A program made the translations under genes and the position numbers. A stretch of 64,000 nucleotides of DNA. Origin: Sphingosinithalassobacter sp. CS137. Lineage in GTDB: Bacteria > Pseudomonadota > Alphaproteobacteria > Sphingomonadales > Sphingomonadaceae. Shown here one piece after another: positions 31,585-39,219 of the stretch; within the stretch, counting starts at the first letter, position 1; the number at the start of each line of letters is the position of its first letter. The stretch covers positions 1,456,501-1,520,500 of the forward strand of contig NZ_CP060494.1 in the NCBI RefSeq assembly GCF_014334115.1. Reading direction: 5' to 3'. Under the pieces are notes generated by a model that saw only the letters and a program-made list of their open reading frames with translations, was not told where the DNA came from and made no database searches.

Positions 31585-32219
31585 TCGAACTGTTCGTTTC
31601 CGCGCTCATCACGTTCTTCGTCGTGATCGATCCGCCCGGCTGCGCGCCGATCTTCGCCGGGCTGACTTCCGACGCGACCACGGTCCAGCGGCGTACGATG
31701 GCGATTCGTGCCGTGCTCGTCTCCGCCGCGATCCTGTTGTTCTTCGCGCTCGCCGGCGAAGAGCTGCTGCGCGCACTCGGCATCAGTCTCGACAGCTTCC
31801 GGATCGCCGGCGGCATCATGCTGTTCCTGATCGCGATCGAAATGGTGTTCGAGAAGCGCACTCAGCGACGCGAGGATCGCGCGCAGAAGGTCGCCGCCGA
31901 TCCCGAACAGGACGACATTTCGATCTTCCCGATGGCGATGCCGATGATCGCCGGGCCCGGATCGATCGCCAGCGTGATGCTGCTGACGTCGCAGCATCCG
32001 GAGAGCTCGGGCGTCATCCTGGCGGCGATGGCGACGATCCTGCTGCTCACGCTGGGCGCGTTGCTTGCTGCCGGCCCGCTGATGCGGCTGCTCGGCGCAA
32101 AGATCGAAGCGATGATCACGCGGCTGCTCGGCGTGCTGCTGGCGGCGCTCGCCACGCAATTCGTGATCGACGGGGTGCGGGCGAGCCTCACCGCCGGCGG
32201 CGCGGCGGCTGTCGCCTGA
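31581..32219 (+). CDS. MarC family integral membrane protein
   Basis: The 212-residue protein has about six helices and the MarC/UPF0056 signature: FFVVIDPPGCAPIFAGLT at the N-terminus, FRIAGGIMLFLIAIEM, and IFPMAMPMIAGPGSI in the second half. Despite the name, the family is not proven to give multiple antibiotic resistance. It starts with ATGA overlap and ends three bases from the stop of the convergent GT-C gene. Confidence 0.92.
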   Translation: MIELFVSALITFFVVIDPPGCAPIFAGLTSDATTVQRRTMAIRAVLVSAAILLFFALAGEELLRALGISLDSFRIAGGIMLFLIAIEMVFEKRTQRREDRAQKVAADPEQDDISIFPMAMPMIAGPGSIASVMLLTSQHPESSGVILAAMATILLLTLGALLAAGPLMRLLGAKIEAMITRLLGVLLAALATQFVIDGVRASLTAGGAAAVA

Positions 32220-32222
32220 CGA

Positions 32223-34034
32223 TCACGCTCCCGCGCGTCGCTCCCGCTCGACCCGGAACAAAAGGAAGGGCGAGTTTTCCGGCAGGCTGATCGGCTCGAT
32301 CCACTCGGGCACCCGACCGCCGACGATCTGCGCATAGAATCCGTTCGGATTGCGCGCGCGATAGACGGTGGTCTCCGACATGTCGCGGCAGATCAGGAGA
32401 TAATCGGCCTGGTGCCGTGCGATCAGCCCTCGCGCGCGCTCGGCCGATCCGGTGAAGGCGCGATGCACGTCGAGAATCGCGCGTTCGTTGCGATGATAGG
32501 GGCCGGCGACCGCATTGTGCCGCGTGAGCGCGATCAGGCGCGGTCCCAGATCGACCTGCGTGAAGATCGTCCCGCGCGGCAGCCGGTCGAGCGGCTGCAT
32601 CGCCCAGAAACGCGCGCAGCTCGCATTGGCGTTGCGAATCGCGACGCTGCGGTTGCTGGGCGGATCCTGCGGAAGATAGCGCAGCACGAATCCCGCGAAG
32701 AGCCCCGAGACGAGCAGAAACGCCGCCACCGACCCGCCGATCCGCACCCAGATCCAACGGTGCCCGAGGCACCAGGGCACCACCACCCAGACGAGCGCCG
32801 TCGCCCCCGGCACGCTCAGCATCTGCGCGGCGGGACCGGCGCGCACCTGCCAGAGCAGCATCGCCGCCGCGAACGCAGTGAACAGCGCGATCGCCGCCCA
32901 GCCGACCACCCGCTCGCTCCGCCGCCACCGCCAGGTAGCGAACAAGGCGCCCAGGATGCCGATTACCGGCAGCACCGCGACCGGAAAGGCAGTGCGCAGC
33001 GGATGCCGATAGATCGGCCGCGCCTCGCGGACATTGTTGAGCCAGGTGTCGGCGAGCGCCTGGCTGACGCCCTCGGGCCGCCCGAGACACTGCGGGTAGA
33101 GGCCCGCGAAGCCCCCCAGAATGGCGGCGCCCGCGACTGCCGCGAGGCCCAGCCGGGCCCAGCGCGCGCTCGGATTGGCGAGCGCGAGCAGAAACAGGAG
33201 CAGCCCCGCCGCTACCATCACCGAAAGCCACACCGGAGTCAGCGCGTCGCACCGCATCGCCTGATTGGCGTGCGAGGCGAACAGCGCGAAGCCGAGCGCG
33301 CTGCCGCCGCCCAGAGTGAGACCATAGACGAGCATGCGGCGCGCCTCGGCCGCGTCCCAGATCCAGCGTAGCGCGACGATCGCTCCGGCCATCGCGCAAT
33401 AGGGCAGCATCTCGAGCCCGATCGTCAGCGACACCGCGCTCGAAAGGCCGACGGTGGCGCCGCCGCGTGCGCGCCGCGGATCGGCGAGCCCGGCGACCGT
33501 GACGGCAAGACAGGCGAGCTGCCAGCCATGATGATCGATCCGCAACGGCGCGAACATCAACATGGTCGAGGTACAGCCCATCAGCACGATCAGCGCGACC
33601 GGCCACGCCGCGGGCGCGATCAGCCGCCGCGCCGTCACGGAAAGCGCCGTCATCACCACCGCCAACGGCAGCAGCGGCGCGATGCCGGAGGCGAGCCGCT
33701 CGGCCCAGGCGGTCCCCACGAACGGCTTGAACAGTCGGATCAGGCCGGCGAGCGGCAAATCGACCAGCCGCGACCAGTGAATGTCGAACCCGCCGAACGC
33801 CGGATCGAGCCGATATTGGCGCAGATCGTACCACCCCTGCCCGGCCAGCCAGGCGCGGACCTGCATCAGCCGCATATTATCGTCGGTATCGCCCAGCGCG
33901 AGCCACTGGACCTGCGGCCAGCGCTGCCACAGATACCAGACGGCCACCGCCGCCCAGGCAAGCAGCGCCCAGCGCAGCCAGTGGCGATCCAATTCCCGAT
34001 CGAGGCGGAACCCGCCCCATCCCAAGCGCTTCAA
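32223..34034 (-). CDS. STT3/PglB-like GT-C membrane glycosyltransferase, paralogue A
   Basis: This 603-residue polytopic protein has about 12 hydrophobic segments and a C-terminal soluble region of about 130 residues. Features of the oligosaccharyltransferase fold: an acidic motif DTDD at 49-52 in the first outside loop (GDTDDNMRLMQVRAWL), HWSRL at 86-90, and a second motif RIDHH at 165-169 in the position of the PglB/AglB DxD or DHH motif, then IGLE (205-208). No WWDYG acceptor-binding motif is found. It would move a sugar from a polyprenyl-phosphate carrier to an unknown acceptor. It starts at TTG (34034) behind GGGGAAG and is clearly related to the protein at 39220-40968. Confidence 0.7.
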   Translation of the reverse strand: MKRLGWGGFRLDRELDRHWLRWALLAWAAVAVWYLWQRWPQVQWLALGDTDDNMRLMQVRAWLAGQGWYDLRQYRLDPAFGGFDIHWSRLVDLPLAGLIRLFKPFVGTAWAERLASGIAPLLPLAVVMTALSVTARRLIAPAAWPVALIVLMGCTSTMLMFAPLRIDHHGWQLACLAVTVAGLADPRRARGGATVGLSSAVSLTIGLEMLPYCAMAGAIVALRWIWDAAEARRMLVYGLTLGGGSALGFALFASHANQAMRCDALTPVWLSVMVAAGLLLFLLALANPSARWARLGLAAVAGAAILGGFAGLYPQCLGRPEGVSQALADTWLNNVREARPIYRHPLRTAFPVAVLPVIGILGALFATWRWRRSERVVGWAAIALFTAFAAAMLLWQVRAGPAAQMLSVPGATALVWVVVPWCLGHRWIWVRIGGSVAAFLLVSGLFAGFVLRYLPQDPPSNRSVAIRNANASCARFWAMQPLDRLPRGTIFTQVDLGPRLIALTRHNAVAGPYHRNERAILDVHRAFTGSAERARGLIARHQADYLLICRDMSETTVYRARNPNGFYAQIVGGRVPEWIEPISLPENSPFLLFRVERERRAGA

Positions 34035-34127
34035 AAGGCTTCCCCTATGCTCTCCGGCGCCTTAGTGCGCTCGACGCCCGACGGAAACTCCTTCCGTTCG
34101 TGCGGCGGGCGAAAGAGCAGGACAGAC

Positions 34128-34550
34128 GTGACGGCGATCGTTCGACGGGTGCAGGCGATGCGGGACAGCGGCCTTCTCGGCCAGCTGATCCGCTATGGCA
34201 TCACCGGCGGCGGCGTAACCCTGCTGGGCGGCGCACTCTACACGGGACTCGTGCTCTCGACGGCGATTCACCCGCAGGCGGCGATGTTCGGCGCTTATCT
34301 GGTCTGCGTCGCGGTCGGCTATGTCCTCCACAGCCGCTGGAGCTTCAAGGGCCACGGCCGGCGCGACGATGTGCGGCGAACCACGACTCGCTTCTTCGTC
34401 GTCAGCCTGATCAGCTATGGCCTCAACGCCTTCTGGACGTGGTTCTGCGTCGCGCTGCTCGGGCTTCCGGAATGGACACCGGTGGTGCCGCTGCTGTTCG
34501 TGACGCCGCTCGCCACTTTCGCGCTCAACCGGCAATGGGTGTTCGGCTGA
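34128..34550 (+). CDS. GtrA family membrane protein (lipid-linked sugar flippase-like)
   Basis: The 140-residue protein has four predicted helices typical of GtrA (LLGQLIRYGITGGGVTLLGG, FGAYLVCVAVGYVLHSRWSF, FVVSLISYGLNAFWTWF, VVPLLFVTPLATFALNRQWVF). VGY.LHSRWSF and the final NRQWVFG are family hallmarks. GtrA proteins are thought to move polyprenyl-phosphate sugars across the membrane. Start taken as GTG at 34128 with AGGA five bases upstream; upstream in-frame codons lack an RBS. It is followed at once by a methyltransferase and faces the divergent GT-C gene. Confidence 0.85.
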   Translation: MTAIVRRVQAMRDSGLLGQLIRYGITGGGVTLLGGALYTGLVLSTAIHPQAAMFGAYLVCVAVGYVLHSRWSFKGHGRRDDVRRTTTRFFVVSLISYGLNAFWTWFCVALLGLPEWTPVVPLLFVTPLATFALNRQWVFG

Positions 34551-34551
34551 T

Positions 34552-35283
34552 ATGGAACGGATCGTCTACGAGCGGATGGCGCAGCACGACACCAGCCACT
34601 GGTGGTATCGCGCGCGCCGCGAGGTGCTGGCGGACTATCTGAAGCGCTGGGGCGGTCTGCCGCGGGACGCGCGCATTCTGGAGATCGGCTGCGGCACCGG
34701 CCACAACCTGCCGATGCTCGCGCGATTCGGCGAAGTCGACGCGATCGAGATCGACGAAACGGCGGGCGCGATGGCCGCCGAGCGGCTGGGAAAACCGGTC
34801 GGCACCGCGCCGCTGCCCGAGTTGGGAGACGTGCCGCGCGGCGCCTATGATCTGATCGCCGTGCTCGACGTGGTCGAGCATGTGGCGGACGACGTCGCGG
34901 CGCTGCGGGCGATGGCGCAATGCCTGAAGCCGGGCGGGAAGATCCTGATCACCGTCCCTGCCCATCAATGGATGTGGAGCGCGCACGACACGGTGAACCA
35001 TCACCAGCGGCGCTATTCGAAGAAGACGCTGAAGGCGGCGCTGCGCGCGGCCGGTCTGCGCTGGCGCAAGCTCGGCTATTTCAACTCGCTGCTGTTTCCC
35101 GCTGCGGTCGCGGCACGCCTGGCGGGCAAGCTGACCGGCAAGGACGATAGCGACGATTCGCCGCCGCCTGCCCCGCTCAACGCGGCGTTCGAACGGATCT
35201 TCCGCCTCGAGCGTCACGCGCTCGGGCGTATCCCGTTCTCGCCCGGACTGTCGCTGATCGTGCTCGCCTCGCCCTCGGGCTGA
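34552..35283 (+). CDS. Class I SAM-dependent methyltransferase
   Basis: The 243-residue protein has the SAM-binding motif ILEIGCGTGHNLPML (about 43-57), the acidic residue in VDAIEIDE, and the motif II/III block YDLIAVLDVVEHVADD with PGGKILITVPAH. The N-terminus (ERMAQHDTSHWWYRARREVL) and the hydrophobic segment after YFNSLLFPAAVAARL are usual in methyltransferases found in glycan loci. It starts one base after the GtrA stop. Its last 70 bases overlap the 3' end of the glycosyltransferase on the other strand. The substrate is likely a glycan or lipid-linked intermediate (inferred). Confidence 0.85.
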   Translation: MERIVYERMAQHDTSHWWYRARREVLADYLKRWGGLPRDARILEIGCGTGHNLPMLARFGEVDAIEIDETAGAMAAERLGKPVGTAPLPELGDVPRGAYDLIAVLDVVEHVADDVAALRAMAQCLKPGGKILITVPAHQWMWSAHDTVNHHQRRYSKKTLKAALRAAGLRWRKLGYFNSLLFPAAVAARLAGKLTGKDDSDDSPPPAPLNAAFERIFRLERHALGRIPFSPGLSLIVLASPSG

Positions 35284-36290
35284 TCCCAGACCTGCGGCGA
35301 GACGCTGACCGCGCCCGAATCCTGATAGCGATAGCCCAGCCGGGCATGGCCCTGCACCGGCCCGGCCACGTCCGCGACCAGATAGAGCGGGCGTCGCTTC
35401 GATTCGACGTAGAGCCGGCCGAGATATTCGCCGATCATGCCAAGCACGAACATCTGCACCGCGCCGAGCAGCACGACGACGAGCATCGTCGAGGTCCAGC
35501 CCTGCACTGCCGACCCGCTGAGCCAGCCGACCGCAATGTAGAGCACGAGCAGCACCGACGCCGCCGTCAGCCACAGGCCGACATGGCTGGCGAAGCGCAG
35601 CGGCGCCGTCGAGAATCCCGTGACCGCGTCGAGCGCGAAGCGGATCATCTTGCCAAGCGGATATTTGCTTTCGCCCGCATGGCGTTCGGCCCGGTCATAG
35701 ACGAACGGCACCTGGCGGAAGCCGATCCAGGCGACCATCCCTCGGATGAACCGCGCCTGCTCGGGCAACGAGAGGAAAGCGTCGAGCGCGCGGCGGCTCA
35801 TCAGGCGGAAGTCGCCGGTGTCGAGCGGAATGGGCGTGTCGGTCACGCGGTCGAGCACACGATAAAAGGCCGCCGCCGTAAGCTTCTTGAAGAAGGTCTC
35901 GCCTTCGCGCCTGCGCCGCACGGCATAGACTACGTCGGCCTGCTGCGCCGCCATGGTGGCGCGCATGTCGGCAAGCAGCTCGGGCGGATCCTGGAGATCG
36001 GCGTCGATGATCAGGATCTCGTCGCCGGCGCAGAGATCGAGCCCCGCCGTCAGCGCGAGCTGATGGCCGTGGTTGCGCGACAGATTGATCGCGACAAGGT
36101 GCGGATCGGCGGCGGCCAGCCGCTGCATCACCTGCCAGGTCGCGTCCTTCGATCCGTCGTTGACGAAGACGATCTCGTAGGAGTCGCCCATGGCGGTGCG
36201 CGCCGCGGCCGATACGCGCGCATGCAGCGCGTCGAGACAGCCCTCCTCGTTGTAACAGGGGACGACTACGGAAAGCCGGGGACGATTCAT
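35214..36290 (-). CDS. Family 2 glycosyltransferase, GtrB/DPM1-like polyprenyl-phosphate sugar synthase
   Basis: This 358-residue enzyme probably transfers a sugar from a nucleotide donor to polyprenyl phosphate on the inner face of the membrane. The GT2 domain shows VVVPCYNEEG (donor site), FVNDGSKDAT, and the metal-binding DADLQDPPE; QARFIRGMVAWIGFRQ and RHAGESKYPLGKM are typical of the GtrB group. Two C-terminal membrane helices (about 240-300) follow. The hydrophilic tail of about 50 residues reads into the methyltransferase gene on the other strand (70-bp overlap). It pairs logically with the GtrA protein, although the two are not in one operon. Confidence 0.9.
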   Translation of the reverse strand: MNRPRLSVVVPCYNEEGCLDALHARVSAAARTAMGDSYEIVFVNDGSKDATWQVMQRLAAADPHLVAINLSRNHGHQLALTAGLDLCAGDEILIIDADLQDPPELLADMRATMAAQQADVVYAVRRRREGETFFKKLTAAAFYRVLDRVTDTPIPLDTGDFRLMSRRALDAFLSLPEQARFIRGMVAWIGFRQVPFVYDRAERHAGESKYPLGKMIRFALDAVTGFSTAPLRFASHVGLWLTAASVLLVLYIAVGWLSGSAVQGWTSTMLVVVLLGAVQMFVLGMIGEYLGRLYVESKRRPLYLVADVAGPVQGHARLGYRYQDSGAVSVSPQVWDQPEGEASTISDSPGENGIRPSA

Positions 36291-36389
36291 GGGCGCGCGT
36301 CTTAGCGGAGCGCGCGGGACACGTCATCAGCGACGATGATCCGGGCGCAGGCGATTGCCTGTAGCTCAGCGCCTCCTACATTCGTGCGC

Positions 36390-37544
36390 GTGAGCGCCCT
36401 TCCCATCACTGCCCGCATCGCCGATGGTGTCGCTTCGATCCCGGCGGCGCACTGGGACGCCTGCGCCGGCAGTCGCAACCCGTTCGTCAGCCACGCCTTT
36501 CTGTCGATCCTCGAGCGATCCGGCTCGGCGACGCCACGCGCCGGCTGGCAGTCGATGCCGCTGGTGATCGACGATGCCGCGGGTATGCCGGTCGCGGTGG
36601 CCCCCGCCTATGCCAAGTCGCACAGCCAGGGCGAATATGTGTTCGATCATGCCTGGGCCGATGCCTGGGAGCGCGCCGGCGGTCGCTATTATCCCAAGGT
36701 GCAGGTGGCGGTGCCGTTCACGCCGGTACCGGGCCCGCGGCTGCTGCTGCGCGCCGACGCACCCGAGGCGGCCGCCGCCGCGCTGATCGCCGCGATCGAG
36801 GCGCTGACCGACCAGAACCGCCTGTCGTCGGCGCACGCCACTTTCGTGGCGCCCGAACAGCTGCCGGAGTTCGAACGGGCCGGCTGGCTGGTACGCGCCG
36901 GCACGCAATTCCACTGGGCCAACCGGGACTACGACAGCTTCGACGCGTTCCTCGGCGACCTTGCCAGCCGCAAGCGCAAGGCGATCCGCAAGGAGCGTGC
37001 CGCGGCGCTGGAGAGCGGCATCACCGTTCGCCATCTGAGCGGCGCGGCGATCACCGAGGCGCACTGGAACGCCTTTTGGGAATTCTACCAGGATACCGGC
37101 AGCCGCAAATGGGGCCGCCCCTATCTCACCCGGCCCTTCTTCTCGATGCTCGGCGAGGCGATGGGCGACAAGGTGCTGCTGATCCTGGCCGAGCGGGACG
37201 GCCGGCCGATCGCCGGCGCGCTCAACCTGATCGGCGCGGACACGCTCTATGGCCGCTATTGGGGGTGCGTCGAGGACGTGCCGTTCCTCCATTTCGAGCT
37301 CTGCTATTATCAGGCAATCGACGCCGCGATCGCGCGCGGTCTCTCCAGCGTCGAGGCAGGCGCGCAGGGCGAGCACAAGCTGGCGCGCGGCTATGCGCCG
37401 GTGCGCACCTGGTCGGCGCATTATCTGCCCGATCCCGGTTTCCGGCGCGCCGTCGCCGACTATCTGGACCGCGAGCGCGAGGCAGTCGCGGCGGAAGAGG
37501 AGTATCTGGGCGAACTGATGCCGTTCAGGAAGGCCTCGGCGTAA
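36390..37544 (+). CDS. FemAB-like GNAT acyltransferase (PF04339 type)
   Basis: The 384-residue protein matches the family of predicted N-acyltransferases with a double GNAT fold: IPAAHWDACAG, NPFVSHAFLSILE, GEYVFDHAWADAW, KVQVAVPFTPVPG, FWEFYQDTGSRKWGRPYLTRPFF and CYYQAIDAAIARGLSSVEAGAQGEHK. All are signature blocks. The start is uncertain: GTG at 36390 gives the usual N-terminus, GTG at 36384 and ATG at 36336 are alternatives, and none has a clear RBS. Relatives are called peptidoglycan-biosynthesis proteins but their substrates are unproven. Its last 20 bases overlap the convergent membrane-protein gene. Confidence 0.82.
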   Translation: MSALPITARIADGVASIPAAHWDACAGSRNPFVSHAFLSILERSGSATPRAGWQSMPLVIDDAAGMPVAVAPAYAKSHSQGEYVFDHAWADAWERAGGRYYPKVQVAVPFTPVPGPRLLLRADAPEAAAAALIAAIEALTDQNRLSSAHATFVAPEQLPEFERAGWLVRAGTQFHWANRDYDSFDAFLGDLASRKRKAIRKERAAALESGITVRHLSGAAITEAHWNAFWEFYQDTGSRKWGRPYLTRPFFSMLGEAMGDKVLLILAERDGRPIAGALNLIGADTLYGRYWGCVEDVPFLHFELCYYQAIDAAIARGLSSVEAGAQGEHKLARGYAPVRTWSAHYLPDPGFRRAVADYLDREREAVAAEEEYLGELMPFRKASA

Positions 37545-39162
37545 GGGGCGCACGCGGCGCCTCGCCTGCGGGCGGCGGCACCGAAGGATCGACGCGGTAG
37601 AGGCCGCTCGATCCGCTGCGCCACACCGGCTCCAGCCCCTGCATCAACGCCGGATCGATGCGCGGCGGCTGGACGATCCAGACATAGTCGAAGGCGTCGC
37701 GCGGAAACCGCGCCAGCGCGCGATCCGCGGGGCGCCACCACTGGCCCCGGCACTGACGCGGCGTGATGAGTTGCGACGGATCCTGACGGAAACCGCGCGC
37801 CGCGCGATAGCGCGCGGTGAGAAGCTGCGCCCCGGCCATCGACCATTGATCGTTGCTGTAGGAAAGCCGCCGCACCAACGCCATCGCGGGAATGTGCTCG
37901 AGCCGCGACATTTTCCACGGGTTGGCGCAGCTATACCCCACGAAGGTGACGACCCGCGATCCGGGCGGCAGTTCCTCCAGTGCGGCAAGCTCGCGATCAT
38001 AGCTGCGATCGAACAGCGCATAGCTCCACGTCGTGCCGCCGATCCGCACAAGGAAAAAGGCGAGCCCCGCCGCCGCGACGAGCGCCGCGCCGCGCATCGA
38101 AAGCCCGGGCTTGGGCCGCAGCGCGACCAGCCCGATCGCGATCATATAGGGCGCCAGCCGCATGTCGGCATAGGCCGAGCCGAACACGATTCGCGGCAGC
38201 AGCAGATAGACCGCGAGCAGGAACAGCGCGGAAAGCAGCAGGTTGCGCGAATATTCGATGTTCGGGTCGCGAACGCCCTTGAACAGGATCAGATAGAGCA
38301 CGCCGAGGCTGGCGAGATCGAACAGCTGCCAGCGATCGCGAAACACCATGGTGACCCACTGCATCTTCGCGCGCCAGTTGAACCAGTCGGCGGTCTGGCC
38401 GGAGACGTGATCGCCGGTCCGCCAGGCGAACATCAGCAGGACCGGCGGCGCCAGCACGAGGCACTGGATGCCCGCGCGGAACCACGGGACGATCCAGCTC
38501 GAAACGAAATCCTCGTGCCATCGCGCGCCCTTGCGCACGCGCACGTCGTGCTGGCGGATCAGCTCGGCCGAAAAGGCAAGCACGCCCAGCGTTCCCCATC
38601 CGAAGGTGTGGGTCAGCCAGATGAGGCAGCTCAGCGGTATGAACAGCCAGCTCCGCAGCACGAACCGGCCCTGCCGCGCCAGCCGCAGCCACAGCGCGAA
38701 GGCGTTGAGCGCCAGCGCCATCGACAGCGCGAAGTTCACGAAGCCGAATTGGAAAGGGAAGTTGTAGGCGAGCGGCAGCGCAAACAGCGCGGTCGCCGGG
38801 ATCTTCCCGTGCACCTCGCGCGCGATCCACAACAGGCCCGTCACCGTAAGCGGCGGGATCGTCAGAACGATCAGCTTCACCGCAAGCTCGAGACCGAACA
38901 GCTTGGCAAGCGGAACGACGAGCAGATCGACTCCGAGATTGCCGATCAGCTGCCACTGGAAGTCATACCAGTCGTTCAGCCAGGGATAGGTGTCGCGGTC
39001 GAGCTGGACCCGATAGCGCCCCATATGACCAGGCAGATCGACGAGCGGAGGAATGTCGGGCCAGAGCAGCGGCACGGCCGATGCCAGCGCCGCGAACAGC
39101 ACGAACCAGCGCGTCTGCCACCAGCTGCGCGTTTCCAGCCTGTGCCGGTCCGTCGTCTCCAA
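37525..39162 (-). CDS. GT-C-like polytopic membrane protein of unknown function
   Basis: The 545-residue protein has about ten hydrophobic segments, an outside loop PLVDLPGHMGRYRV near residues 39-52, and a C-terminal soluble region ending SGSSGLYRVDPS. The layout resembles GT-C glycosyltransferases, but the DTDD and DHH motifs of the other two proteins are absent; the Asp-Leu-Pro-Gly-His loop may play their role. Start is TTG at 39162 with a weak GGGGGA upstream. It is the third gene of a minus-strand run (methyltransferase, GT-C paralogue B, this). It is not a confident glycosyltransferase; a flippase or polymerase-like role is possible. Confidence 0.6.
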   Translation of the reverse strand: METTDRHRLETRSWWQTRWFVLFAALASAVPLLWPDIPPLVDLPGHMGRYRVQLDRDTYPWLNDWYDFQWQLIGNLGVDLLVVPLAKLFGLELAVKLIVLTIPPLTVTGLLWIAREVHGKIPATALFALPLAYNFPFQFGFVNFALSMALALNAFALWLRLARQGRFVLRSWLFIPLSCLIWLTHTFGWGTLGVLAFSAELIRQHDVRVRKGARWHEDFVSSWIVPWFRAGIQCLVLAPPVLLMFAWRTGDHVSGQTADWFNWRAKMQWVTMVFRDRWQLFDLASLGVLYLILFKGVRDPNIEYSRNLLLSALFLLAVYLLLPRIVFGSAYADMRLAPYMIAIGLVALRPKPGLSMRGAALVAAAGLAFFLVRIGGTTWSYALFDRSYDRELAALEELPPGSRVVTFVGYSCANPWKMSRLEHIPAMALVRRLSYSNDQWSMAGAQLLTARYRAARGFRQDPSQLITPRQCRGQWWRPADRALARFPRDAFDYVWIVQPPRIDPALMQGLEPVWRSGSSGLYRVDPSVPPPAGEAPRAPLTPRPS

Positions 39163-39219
39163 GGCGCCCGCATCCCCCGCAACCGCGACGCGAAGCGCTC
39201 CGCGCCGCGCCGCGCCAAT

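Noticed and set aside
36340..36440. GTAGCTCAG at 36361-36369 that looks like the D-arm entrance of a tRNA
   Set aside because: No acceptor-stem partner, anticodon stem or GTTCGA T-loop follows at the right spacing.
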